Shown: piece after piece, positions 30,988 to 40,251 of the stretch
Layout of the letters: every line of letters begins with the position of its first letter
Position numbering within the stretch: position 1 is the first letter of the stretch
NCBI RefSeq assembly: GCF_963678635.1
Contig: NC_087069.1
Span: 21,591,138-21,655,137 of the forward strand
Origin: Symsagittifera roscoffensis
Lineage: Eukaryota; Xenacoelomorpha; Acoela; Convolutidae
Direction of reading: 5' to 3'
Length of the DNA stretch: 64,000 nucleotides
Program-made: the position numbers and the translations under genes
The notes under the pieces: generated by a model
Databases searched by the model: none
Seen by the model: the letters and a program-made list of their open reading frames with translations, nothing else
What the model was told of the DNA's origin: nothing

Positions 30988-33900
30988 ATAAGCCATTTAA
31001 ACAAATATTCCATATCACTGACATTAAATATAATATCATTGGAATACCATTTATTTCGAAGTATATACCAACAATTAACATACTAAATAGTAAAATATTA
31101 ATCAAAGATAAATATACAAAAACAAAAGAAACATCCTTAACATTTTTTCAAAGATTAAATAAACAACCACCATTCTTTTCAAAATTCTATCCGATATTTA
31201 ACCAACAAAGAAAACACCTGAAACCACTATCAGGAAATATCTATAATTTTTCAATCAAACAAGTTCACCAATATGATAAAGAACAAAACAAACAAAAATT
31301 TTATATGTCAGATTTTGAATTCAAACCTATTCATAAATTCTTCAAAATCACAATCTCATCAATAAAATATTTGAAAAATTCGAATTCAGATATTATTTCC
31401 TTACATGTCTATAACAACACACCTTACCAAGTAACATTACCTTTAGGACTTTTAGGATATTGTGAAACCAACGCTACAATATCACCAATACACGAAAAAG
31501 CCTATCGCGTAAATAATATACTCCAATTACTAGATATTTGCCAATCTACAATTCTTAATGAAGAATTATCTATAAATAATATAATAAGTAACGAAAACAG
31601 AAATACGGATTATTTCACAAAAACTCCATATTTCAAACCTACATTCAACATAAGTAACTACACAGAGCACCAACAGAAATTTTTAACAATGTTTAACTTC
31701 CAACATTCACAAATAACACAAGACGAATTCGAGAAATTAGCCAAACAGCTAATTAAATATTCATCAGTCTATGCAACATCAAAATTCGATGTTGGGAAAA
31801 TCAGTTCATCACTACATCTCCCGTTAAAACCAGACGCAGTTTTCAAAAAACAGAGAGCAAGTAAAGTACCAATTCACTTACATGGTAAAGTAAACAGATT
31901 ACTCGATATTTTAGAACAATACAATATTATATCACCAGTTAATAAAGAAGAACAACCAAAAGGCAACACATTCATCAACCCCGTTATCATTCTAGCTAAA
32001 GGAGAATCATTAAAAATCGTTCTCGACGCTAGATACCTCAATTCACTCATAGATGAATCAAAATGCAATTGGCCCATCGAACCAATACAAGTTATTTTAA
32101 CAAAAATAAACGGCAAATACTTCACAACCGCCGATATGAATAGTGCATACAATCAAATGCCACTAGATGAACAATCACGACGTTTAACACAATTTGTTAT
32201 AGGAAACCAACAATATGAATTCAACCGCTTATTCTATGGAATATCCATAGGACCAGCAGCATTTTCAGCTTTTATGAGCAAAATTTTTAGACCACTAATA
32301 CTCAAGAAAAACGCAATCACCTATCTAGACGATGTTTTTATGCAATCACAAACAAAAGACGAAATGTTCAATGTTTTAGAAAAATATCACCAAATACTTC
32401 AGAACGAAAATCTGAAGGCCGCCCCCGATAAATCACACTTCTTTTTGACAAGAGTTAAATTCTTAGGACATAATATAGAAAGAAAAACAATCACTCCATT
32501 GAAATCACGCATTGACGCTATTCAAAAACTTCAACCACCAACAAATAAAAAGAAAATCCAAGAATTTCTTGGAATGTTAAACTTTTTAAGTAAATATGTT
32601 TATAAAATGCAATTATATCTACGACCATTTTATAACATCCTTAGACAACAAAATAATTTTGAATGGAACACAGAACATCAAACACGATTTGAAGAAATAA
32701 AGAAACTTTTAACTGAACAAATTTCAAACACAATTCCAGACTCAAATCAACCATTTTATGCAATGTGCGATGCTTCGAACTTTGGCATCGGTGCAGCACT
32801 ATTACAATCACATAATGGTACAAATAAAATGAACCTCATATCAGCAAATTCTCGATTATTCACTCAAGCAGAGCTACGACTCTCAACTCTAATGAGAGAA
32901 TGTACAGCCATAATATATACACTGACAGAATATGAATTTCTGATACTTGGATCAAAACATCCAACAGTTCTATTCACAGACCATAAACCAATCATCTTTC
33001 TCTTTACACAAAAATCTAACCCAAACCACCGAGTTTACAGATTTCAACTAATTCTAATGAAATTTCCAAACTTACATATAGTTTGGACTGCAGGAAAAAA
33101 TCTTGCATTACCAGACACCTTAAGTCGAAATACACCACCTGAATTACTTACACGAAAAACAACAGTTGAAATACCCAAAAACATAAAATTCTACCTTGCA
33201 GAAAACGAAACATCACCCCGATTGGAATGCAAATATGCAGTAAAAACTGATATTGAACAATCACAAATAAATAATTTGCAACATTTCCCACTTTATTTAG
33301 ATTGTCAAAATAATCATTATGAAGTTGATCTACTTGGAACATCAACTTTCAAACCAATCCCATATTCTCAATGGATCAAAAACAACACCCAACAAAAACG
33401 AACAAAACAACACCCGTCTAAAAAAGACCATTTTCCACTAATTGAAAAAGAAGATTTAACTGATAAAATAAATTTATCAGGACCACAAACAAATGATTCA
33501 AAATACACAATAAATCAAGTTTTTGACCTTCACGACCCACTTGATACAATACCCTTATCTAAATTCGAAATTGAAAACATTTTTCTCCCTCCAACAGAAA
33601 CGATTACAATTTCAACACTGAAACAATATCAAAATCTTGACCCGATAATTAGACAACTAAAATCATGGCACAAATATAAAACTAAACCTATCAAAGCAGA
33701 TTCAACCATTCTAGGAAACAAAACACTCCTCCGATACTTTCGCAAATTTAACAACACAACAATTAACGAAAATACAGACCTTTTAGAGTATAACCTAAAT
33801 GAATCTACAGTTCCATGTCTCCCTTTAAGTATGATTCTTATAGCTTTTAATATTTCACATACACAAAATATTAAAGGACACTCTGGATCAGAAAAAACAT

Positions 33901-35342
33901 ATTCAAATTTTATACAAAACTTTTATTTCCCAAATGCACCAATTTGGATAAAAGTACTATGCAATGATTGTATAGTATGTCAACTAAATAAACCTTACCC
34001 AAATCAAAAACAAATAGCACAAAAACAAGATTTTAAAGGACAAAGTTTGTACTTTAACCATCGTATCTCATTTGATACTAAGGGACCAATTTCACCCTCA
34101 TCAGAAGGAAACTCCTACATTATGGTAATTGTTGACGCATTTACACATTATGTAGCACTTAACCCAGTACCACATTGTAACGCTTATTACGCTTACACAA
34201 CACTCTATGAACACTGGATAGGAAAATTCGGACTACCAGAAATTTTAGTTACAGACAACGGTACAGAATTCATAAATAATGAAATTATCACACTATGTCA
34301 TTTATATAACATTAAACACAAACCACGTACATCTCATGCACCTTGGACAAACGGCTTAGTCGAAGGTATGAACCGTTCATTACAAGAATATCTTAGATGT
34401 ATCATCAACGGAAATGATACAAAATATACCGAATGGTCAGCAGATGTAAAATTATTTCCCTTAGCATATAATTCACAAATAACGACAACTTTAGGAATGT
34501 CACCATACGAAATGGTTTTTAACCAAAAGCCACGCAAACCAATAATGTTTACAGCAAATTCTCATAAAAACGCACAAGGTTATTGTCAACCAAATAAAGA
34601 CTCAATTTGTTATAACCTACCTTTACATACACACGATGAAGATCATTTTCATCACCCACAAATTCTTAAACTAGCCTCCGGTACACACACCGAATGGATT
34701 TTAAATAGAGATAAGAAACACAATGAAATTTACCAAAAAATAACGAAAAAGTTATTACAAAGACAAAACATAAATGAACAAATCAATTCACGTTTTACAC
34801 CAGCTTCCGATTTAAAAATTGGAACATTTGTTTTAATACCTAATTTTAATACTCAAAAAGGAATTTCTAAAAAATTACAACCCCTCCGAAAAGGACCCTA
34901 CCAAATAATTGCAAAACCCACTGATGTCACATATAAAATTACCGACTCAAACACAAAAGAAATCGTTCAACATCGAAACAACCTATTACCTTATTACCCA
35001 AAAGAATACGCACTCCGCGAATTAACTCAATTATATTCTTTCACAGGATTAAAAATCATTCAAAATGAACCACATCTGAAAAACACAGAACAAAATGATA
35101 ACCCCACCGAAAATCAAAACACAAAACCAACCGCCACCAAAAACACTACAAAAAATCTAGACCATAAAGAATCCCAAAAGCAAAGAAAAAATAGAAAAAT
35201 GACCGAACAAATAATACCCCAAGAAGAAATAGACAAATCAGAACATAGAAAAACAACAAGACTCCGAAATCAACCACGTAAAAACTACAAAATGTTCATC
35301 CCCCAATCTAAAATATTAAAGAAAGTAGAATTTAAAAAGTAA
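30966..35342 (+). CDS. pol: Pol polyprotein of element B: RT, RNase H, integrase (1458 aa)
   Basis: Replicates and integrates the element. RT spans about residues 335-520, with motif A FTTADMNSAYNQMPLD, catalytic YLDD at 453-456 and FLGHNIERK following. RNase H spans about 595-720: CDASNFGIGAAL with Asp602, and TDHKP with Asp672. The integrase zinc region is near 965-1005 (His965, GHSGSEKT, CIVC). The core has Asp1037, Asp1097 and Glu1133, a D,D35E spacing. A GPY-type motif (GPYQII) is at 1310, typical of Gypsy integrases. The last 100 residues are Lys/Asn/Thr-rich and low in complexity. The N-terminal 300 residues lack a recognised domain but are conserved in element C. All catalytic residues are present and the frame is unbroken, so it could be active. 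Confidence 0.96.
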   Translation: MEQSKILNKPFKQIFHITDIKYNIIGIPFISKYIPTINILNSKILIKDKYTKTKETSLTFFQRLNKQPPFFSKFYPIFNQQRKHLKPLSGNIYNFSIKQVHQYDKEQNKQKFYMSDFEFKPIHKFFKITISSIKYLKNSNSDIISLHVYNNTPYQVTLPLGLLGYCETNATISPIHEKAYRVNNILQLLDICQSTILNEELSINNIISNENRNTDYFTKTPYFKPTFNISNYTEHQQKFLTMFNFQHSQITQDEFEKLAKQLIKYSSVYATSKFDVGKISSSLHLPLKPDAVFKKQRASKVPIHLHGKVNRLLDILEQYNIISPVNKEEQPKGNTFINPVIILAKGESLKIVLDARYLNSLIDESKCNWPIEPIQVILTKINGKYFTTADMNSAYNQMPLDEQSRRLTQFVIGNQQYEFNRLFYGISIGPAAFSAFMSKIFRPLILKKNAITYLDDVFMQSQTKDEMFNVLEKYHQILQNENLKAAPDKSHFFLTRVKFLGHNIERKTITPLKSRIDAIQKLQPPTNKKKIQEFLGMLNFLSKYVYKMQLYLRPFYNILRQQNNFEWNTEHQTRFEEIKKLLTEQISNTIPDSNQPFYAMCDASNFGIGAALLQSHNGTNKMNLISANSRLFTQAELRLSTLMRECTAIIYTLTEYEFLILGSKHPTVLFTDHKPIIFLFTQKSNPNHRVYRFQLILMKFPNLHIVWTAGKNLALPDTLSRNTPPELLTRKTTVEIPKNIKFYLAENETSPRLECKYAVKTDIEQSQINNLQHFPLYLDCQNNHYEVDLLGTSTFKPIPYSQWIKNNTQQKRTKQHPSKKDHFPLIEKEDLTDKINLSGPQTNDSKYTINQVFDLHDPLDTIPLSKFEIENIFLPPTETITISTLKQYQNLDPIIRQLKSWHKYKTKPIKADSTILGNKTLLRYFRKFNNTTINENTDLLEYNLNESTVPCLPLSMILIAFNISHTQNIKGHSGSEKTYSNFIQNFYFPNAPIWIKVLCNDCIVCQLNKPYPNQKQIAQKQDFKGQSLYFNHRISFDTKGPISPSSEGNSYIMVIVDAFTHYVALNPVPHCNAYYAYTTLYEHWIGKFGLPEILVTDNGTEFINNEIITLCHLYNIKHKPRTSHAPWTNGLVEGMNRSLQEYLRCIINGNDTKYTEWSADVKLFPLAYNSQITTTLGMSPYEMVFNQKPRKPIMFTANSHKNAQGYCQPNKDSICYNLPLHTHDEDHFHHPQILKLASGTHTEWILNRDKKHNEIYQKITKKLLQRQNINEQINSRFTPASDLKIGTFVLIPNFNTQKGISKKLQPLRKGPYQIIAKPTDVTYKITDSNTKEIVQHRNNLLPYYPKEYALRELTQLYSFTGLKIIQNEPHLKNTEQNDNPTENQNTKPTATKNTTKNLDHKESQKQRKNRKMTEQIIPQEEIDKSEHRKTTRLRNQPRKNYKMFIPQSKILKKVEFKK
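30970..30987 (+). promoter_or_regulatory. Candidate -1 frameshift region between protease and pol
   Basis: The protease frame ends GCA AAA TTT TAA and the RT frame is -1 relative to it. The run AAAATTTT directly before the stop could allow slippage, although it is not the textbook heptamer in this phase. The pol frame is open from about 30880. The pol ATG at 30966 offers an alternative start. Confidence 0.4.
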
Positions 35343-35985
35343 TTTTAAGATTTCATACTTCACAATCTTGAAACCTCCGTAACATTTTTCATTTCAATTT
35401 TTCAAAATAACATGCTCACAAGTACGCAATAATTCTAGTTCAAAATAGACCAATAGGATTCATCCAATCCGTCACTTTCTCTAACTCAAACTAAGATCAA
35501 TTAGACGAATCATATAGCACCTCTGAAACATTTCACACTTTCATTTTTCAAGATAACATGCTGATAAACACGCAGCGATTCTAGTTCAAAATTAGCCAAT
35601 AGGATTCATCCAATCCGTCACCTTCTATAACTTTAACACAAACCAACTAGACGAAAAATATTAAACTCCAGGCACATCTATAACTATAACTTTACAACCT
35701 CCAGGTCAAAAATAAGCAAACCACTCCAACTTGACAGCTAAAATAAATATCACCATAATACCGTACCCCTCCCTTATCTAATAACCCAAAGATCAACAAT
35801 ATTTCCCCAACTCAGACCACGAATACCCCCAAAACAAATTTGATAACTTAGCCTAAAGTAACAAAATGAAGATTTTAATTAGCCTAAAGTATAACAATCT
35901 CACCATACCCCGGATCATTTGACAAACAAAAATAAAGAAAAAGACGACCTCCCAGTCACCATGAAAATTGCCCCCAACAATTTTT
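35343..35985 (+). other. Post-pol spacer with a diverged tandem repeat
   Basis: No ORF was supported. Two copies of a roughly 130-146 nt unit lie at about 35385-35510 and 35528-35655. They share ATAACATGCT, ATTCTAGTTCAAAAT, CCAATAGGATTCATCC with ATCCGTCAC, and CAA(T/C)TAGACGAA. Not found by eye in element C. Confidence 0.65.
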
Positions 35986-36088
35986 TACAAAACTCAACCC
36001 ACTTGTCAAAAAACTAATAAATAATTCGACCACACTAGAAAATCGCCTCAAACAGCAAAAAATATTCGACCAAGAGATCATTTCTTAA

Positions 36089-36319
36089 ATGCTCTTCTCT
36101 CAAACAGTTGCTCAAATACTTATAAATTTTAAACATTTTTTTTCAATACTTGAAGCCTTTATAATATTTCTTTTTGATATACTTGAATCTTTTCTAATAA
36201 TCCTAATCATTTTTTGTAACATTTTTTTAATTTTCTACACTATTCTCGAACTATTCCTCCAACTTTCCAAAACCCTTGATTATATCCACAGGTACGATTT
36301 ATACAATTTGTCTAAATGA
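36089..36319 (+). CDS. Small hydrophobic ORF 1 of element B, 76 aa
   Basis: Rich in Phe, Ile and Leu, with at least two hydrophobic stretches (about residues 18-34 and 37-56: FIIFLFDILESFLIILIIF), so a small membrane protein is likely. The in-frame region just upstream (from about 35945) is open to a TAA at 36086-36088 directly before this ATG. It encodes a polar heptad-like stretch (LENRLKQQKIFDQE). In element C the polar and hydrophobic parts are joined without a stop, so B may hold a truncated version or use the stop deliberately. The end overlaps the next ORF by ATGA. No family recognised. Confidence 0.55.
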   Translation: MLFSQTVAQILINFKHFFSILEAFIIFLFDILESFLIILIIFCNIFLIFYTILELFLQLSKTLDYIHRYDLYNLSK

Positions 36320-36504
36320 TACGAACAATTTTCAGTAGAACCGATATTTTTTTATTGTTTGTAATTTTCATAACATTCTTATCATCCCTCATTTTGACCA
36401 TCTGTAAATGTATAAAGAAAGCAATCCTCACATTTGCCCTAGCAACAGTCCTTCTAATTCTTTTTTTGGAAGAATATTATAATAAACACAAAATTTCTCA
36501 CTAA
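36316..36504 (+). CDS. Small hydrophobic ORF 2 of element B, 62 aa
   Basis: Starts at ATGA overlapping the preceding stop. Two membrane-spanning stretches (about residues 11-28 and 36-51) are separated by a short basic loop, CKCIKK. The tail is charged (EEYYNKHK). Element C keeps LLFV, ICKxIKxA, LTFALA or ITFALA and the final (D/E)EY, which is strong conservation for so short a protein. A viroporin-like or env-partner role is possible given the position ahead of the glycoprotein, but that is inference; no family was recognised. Confidence 0.7.
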   Translation: MIRTIFSRTDIFLLFVIFITFLSSLILTICKCIKKAILTFALATVLLILFLEEYYNKHKISH

Positions 36505-36512
36505 AGTAATAA

Positions 36513-37645
36513 TTCAAAAAACCATCAAAAATTGCTACCCAACAGTCACAGAATCAGTCTTCACCGACATCATCCCAAGATAACCAAACACCACCTTCAA
36601 CTACTCAAAACCCTCAAACATCTACACGAATTTCTTTTCAAGATAATCCATACACTTTTGAAGAACGGCACGCTCGTTTATCAGAACCACTAGAACCAGT
36701 TCAACGACAAGCACCTTAAGCGAACCAACATATAACCTATATCCAACACTACCACAAGAACTAAGTAGAATAAAAAATTCTAGTCAAAACCAAAATACAG
36801 TCGAAATAAATAGACAAATTATACATCCTCGACGAAACAGAAATTTTCAAACTCCCCGAGTTCATTTTGATATACCTCAATCCCCATCACAAAACACTCC
36901 AGAAAACCCCATTGGTATATTACCAGAAACCCCTACGCTTCTTTCACAACGTAGCACCTCAAGCCTACCATCAGATTACTTAGGTTCAACACCAACATCT
37001 GAACAAATACGTGAAAATCCCTTTAACCCCCCAAACCAAGCATCACGACTACCATATTGGACTACACATTCATTTACACAAGGTGAACCAAATTTAGTCA
37101 ATGACCCCATAGATATTTCTACGGATACAACAACATCCTCATCACTACCAGAAACATTATCACTACCATCAACACCATCAATAAGCCAGTTTTCACCACC
37201 ACCCTTTAACTTAAACTTTCCAAATAATCTCGACGCCAGATATCGAGAACAATCATCAATAAATATTCCTTTAAGACTAGATTGGAATACATTCACAGCA
37301 CCTCCACCACTATTTGGACAACATCAAGAAAGTAACCGCCTTCATAACTGGGCACTTAATAGATTACAATATCGCCAAGATATTCACAACGATATCCGTG
37401 ATCACAATATTCAAATACTCCAACAAAACAGTTTACAGTTAAAGTTTGAAATCACAGTTAAGTTAAATAATATTACCCAACATCCCTACCCATTAAATCC
37501 ACCTAACATAACAGCTCAATCACTACCACCACCGTTTATAACTACTGAAGTAATATATAAATACGACAGATATACCAAAAACACAATTGGTTACATTACA
37601 TTTTATAACCCATACTCAGGATTATCATACACATGTATATTCTAA
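36513..37645 (+). CDS. Ser/Pro/Thr-rich ORF of element B, no start codon, frame-broken
   Basis: Two open segments make one conserved product. The first is 36513-36719 (contains STRISFQDNPYTFEERH). The second is 36662-37645 in another frame (contains EPTYNLY, RQIIHPRRNRN, STPTSEQIRENPFNPP, RLDWNTFTAPPP, a YRQDIHNDIRDHN segment and a Tyr-rich end). Neither segment begins with ATG. Element C carries the same blocks, and there the NPYTFE and EPT blocks are in one frame, so B has lost 13 nt net at about 36712-36722 or uses frameshifting. Expression by splicing onto an upstream start is plausible. The C-terminal end overlaps the env start by 13 nt. It is disordered and proline-rich in its first two-thirds; function unknown. 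Confidence 0.6.
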
Positions 37646-40251
37646 AACTATTAATTTTTCTCCAACTCCTTTTTCTAGTAACCTCAAATCAAAACATAAA
37701 CCCTTCCCCCCGTACAGGACCACAAGATTTATTAGTAACACATTACGATTGCGAAGAAAATGAACAAAAAACACTACACAAATATGCAATAAATCAAGTA
37801 TCACAATGTGAAACAGAACCACAAGCTATAGAAACCACAGATGTAATAGCAACACTCTATTCAAAAGCCCGAGCAACAACAGTTACAGGTTATAAATTCA
37901 CAGCAACATTTTCCGAAAAGAAAGTACATTGTTCACAAGTCTCGAATGGAAACAAAAACCGACTTGACCATGAATCATTCTATCAAAGTAATATAGAACG
38001 TCTTTTACATCTCAATCCCGACGATTGTAAAAATGAATTACTTAGACTAAACATCACACAAAATAAAAACTCCCAAAGAAAATTAGTTAATTTTCAAGTT
38101 TTTTCAGACTCTGTACATCAATCACAACTTGAAAGACACCAAGGACAAATAAAACTAGACGAAAAATACCCGTATAACGGCGCACACGGACGATTAACCT
38201 ATGACCTACATGATAAACATTGGATACCACACATTGGTATAAATAACCCATCAAACTGCAAAGCAGACACAAAAAATAAAGGATACCAAGAAATAATGTT
38301 TTTCGATTGGAAAATACAACTCGAAAAAATACAACTAACACGAGATTTATCTGATAATACAATGATCTATCAAGGAATCCGACTACCTTGTAAAAATGAT
38401 CAAGGATATTGCGACCCTACAACAAGAACACAAGCAACAATTGTTTGGTTCCCCGAAGATACATGTACAACATTTCAAGTAGCAAAAATACACGCTCGTA
38501 TGATAAAATTTCACGAAAAATATTTTATACAATCAATTCCATATGAACAAGTCCATCCATCACGAAAACTAAGTTCTAATTTTAGAAACATAGACAATAT
38601 AGAAAACAAATTGACACGTTTTCAAATATATCAAGAAACAGAACTTGCATGTAAATACAGGAATCCACTTCACAGAACACAATACTCTGAAATATTAGTT
38701 GAATACGAAAAAGGATTCGACATGACCACTGGAAAAATAAAAATCGACCCATATGCCACAGGTCATCCTTTAAACGAAGGAACATCCTACATACCAGTTA
38801 ATTTTGAAAAAAGCAACGGACAACCTGGTGGACATCTAAAACCTTATGACACCAGAAGCACACGCTTACAAGAATTATCACTAATGAACACTACATATTT
38901 CGGTAATATCCACTATGATATTCATTTAGATATGAAACTAGATTATACAATTAGCCGAATTTTTCAAGAAATGTCACTCTCCGAATTAGAAACACTACAC
39001 CAACTATGCGAATTAGAACGAACACAAATATTACAATCACTTGCACTAGCAGTATTAAAAATACCCTATGCAGGATACTTATTATCTGGAAATAGATCAA
39101 ATTTTTTAGACTATGAAGGAAACATCTTATGGTTTTATACTTGTACTAAAAAAGTATCACCACTATACGTTTTTGAAGATAAACGATGTTATAAAAGAAT
39201 CCCTATCTTTTATAAGAATAAAGTACATTTCGTGGATACACTTTCACGAAGAACCTATTTCTGGGATACCGCAGTCCCATGTGGATCAGAAAACAGCCAC
39301 AATGTAGTACAACTAAACCCTGATGAAAATAAATATTATCTTCTCACTCCATATCCCACATTAATGCAATCACTCAAAAAATTTTCACCAGAAAGCATTC
39401 GCGCTATTGCTCGAAACCCAAATATAGACTTACAATCAATAGGAATCTATTCAAAATCAGATATTCAACATCACATTAGAACACAACAATTCCAAGAATT
39501 ATTAACACAAATGGACACTATACAAAGACAATCAATAGACCAAAATTTACGCAAACTTGCAGAAACCGCAGGATTTGCCGATATCTACACGCAAGACTAT
39601 AGCGGATATTTTAAGGACATTAAAGATTACATATATCTAAACGGTGAAAAATACCGTCCCCAAGATATATCACCAATTAACATTTTTAGCTTTGTTACAC
39701 TCAAAAATGAGATCCTCGATTTTCTAGGATGGCCCTACTACATCTTAGAAAAATTGACTATTTTATACGCAATGTTTAACTTTATTGGATTTCTTTTCTC
39801 ACTTTTAAAAGGAATCTACAACAGATGTGCTATACACACACAAGTAAACAGACAAGCAAGTGTAGCACGCATACTATTTGCAGGATTTTTTGGAATCTTT
39901 TCTACATCTATAAACAAAATTCTTTTAGACGCGCAAATAAAAGAATATAACACAAAAATAACAACACGACAAAATACATACGACGAAGAACATAACAATG
40001 TAGACATAACGCCAACGGCACCACAATTACCAGCCCTACCAAATAACCATCCACTATCCCTAGTCCCACGAAATTTTCGAAACTTAGCCATCACACATAA
40101 TCCAAATTTTCGACTCACCACATCACAAAGTCCCATTCAACATATAATGACACACCAGTCACAAGATGATAATACTTATGAACAAATTATTGAACAACCC
40201 CATACCACCGCTTTTCAGTCTCAAAATAATCATTTTTTTAGCCCACGATGA
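37633..40251 (+). CDS. env: Envelope-type glycoprotein of element B, 872 aa
   Basis: Probable surface glycoprotein for entry or cell-to-cell spread. The N-terminus is a signal peptide (ILKLLIFLQLLFLVTS). The large ectodomain has many Cys residues and a few N-X-S/T sites (LNITQ, MNTTY, GNRSN). One hallmark region, residues about 248-282, has paired Cys around TIVWFPEDTC. A second, about 508-555, has CYKRIPIFYK and a FVDTLSRR block between Cys residues. A membrane segment lies at about 705-733, with a tail of about 135 residues. The Cys/VW and CYxxIPxxY patterns resemble glycoproteins of chuvirus-like negative-strand viruses more than the furin-cleaved F-like env of insect errantiviruses. That assignment is from memory of patterns and is tentative. 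The stop overlaps the next start (ATGA). Confidence 0.85.
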   Translation: MYILKLLIFLQLLFLVTSNQNINPSPRTGPQDLLVTHYDCEENEQKTLHKYAINQVSQCETEPQAIETTDVIATLYSKARATTVTGYKFTATFSEKKVHCSQVSNGNKNRLDHESFYQSNIERLLHLNPDDCKNELLRLNITQNKNSQRKLVNFQVFSDSVHQSQLERHQGQIKLDEKYPYNGAHGRLTYDLHDKHWIPHIGINNPSNCKADTKNKGYQEIMFFDWKIQLEKIQLTRDLSDNTMIYQGIRLPCKNDQGYCDPTTRTQATIVWFPEDTCTTFQVAKIHARMIKFHEKYFIQSIPYEQVHPSRKLSSNFRNIDNIENKLTRFQIYQETELACKYRNPLHRTQYSEILVEYEKGFDMTTGKIKIDPYATGHPLNEGTSYIPVNFEKSNGQPGGHLKPYDTRSTRLQELSLMNTTYFGNIHYDIHLDMKLDYTISRIFQEMSLSELETLHQLCELERTQILQSLALAVLKIPYAGYLLSGNRSNFLDYEGNILWFYTCTKKVSPLYVFEDKRCYKRIPIFYKNKVHFVDTLSRRTYFWDTAVPCGSENSHNVVQLNPDENKYYLLTPYPTLMQSLKKFSPESIRAIARNPNIDLQSIGIYSKSDIQHHIRTQQFQELLTQMDTIQRQSIDQNLRKLAETAGFADIYTQDYSGYFKDIKDYIYLNGEKYRPQDISPINIFSFVTLKNEILDFLGWPYYILEKLTILYAMFNFIGFLFSLLKGIYNRCAIHTQVNRQASVARILFAGFFGIFSTSINKILLDAQIKEYNTKITTRQNTYDEEHNNVDITPTAPQLPALPNNHPLSLVPRNFRNLAITHNPNFRLTTSQSPIQHIMTHQSQDDNTYEQIIEQPHTTAFQSQNNHFFSPR

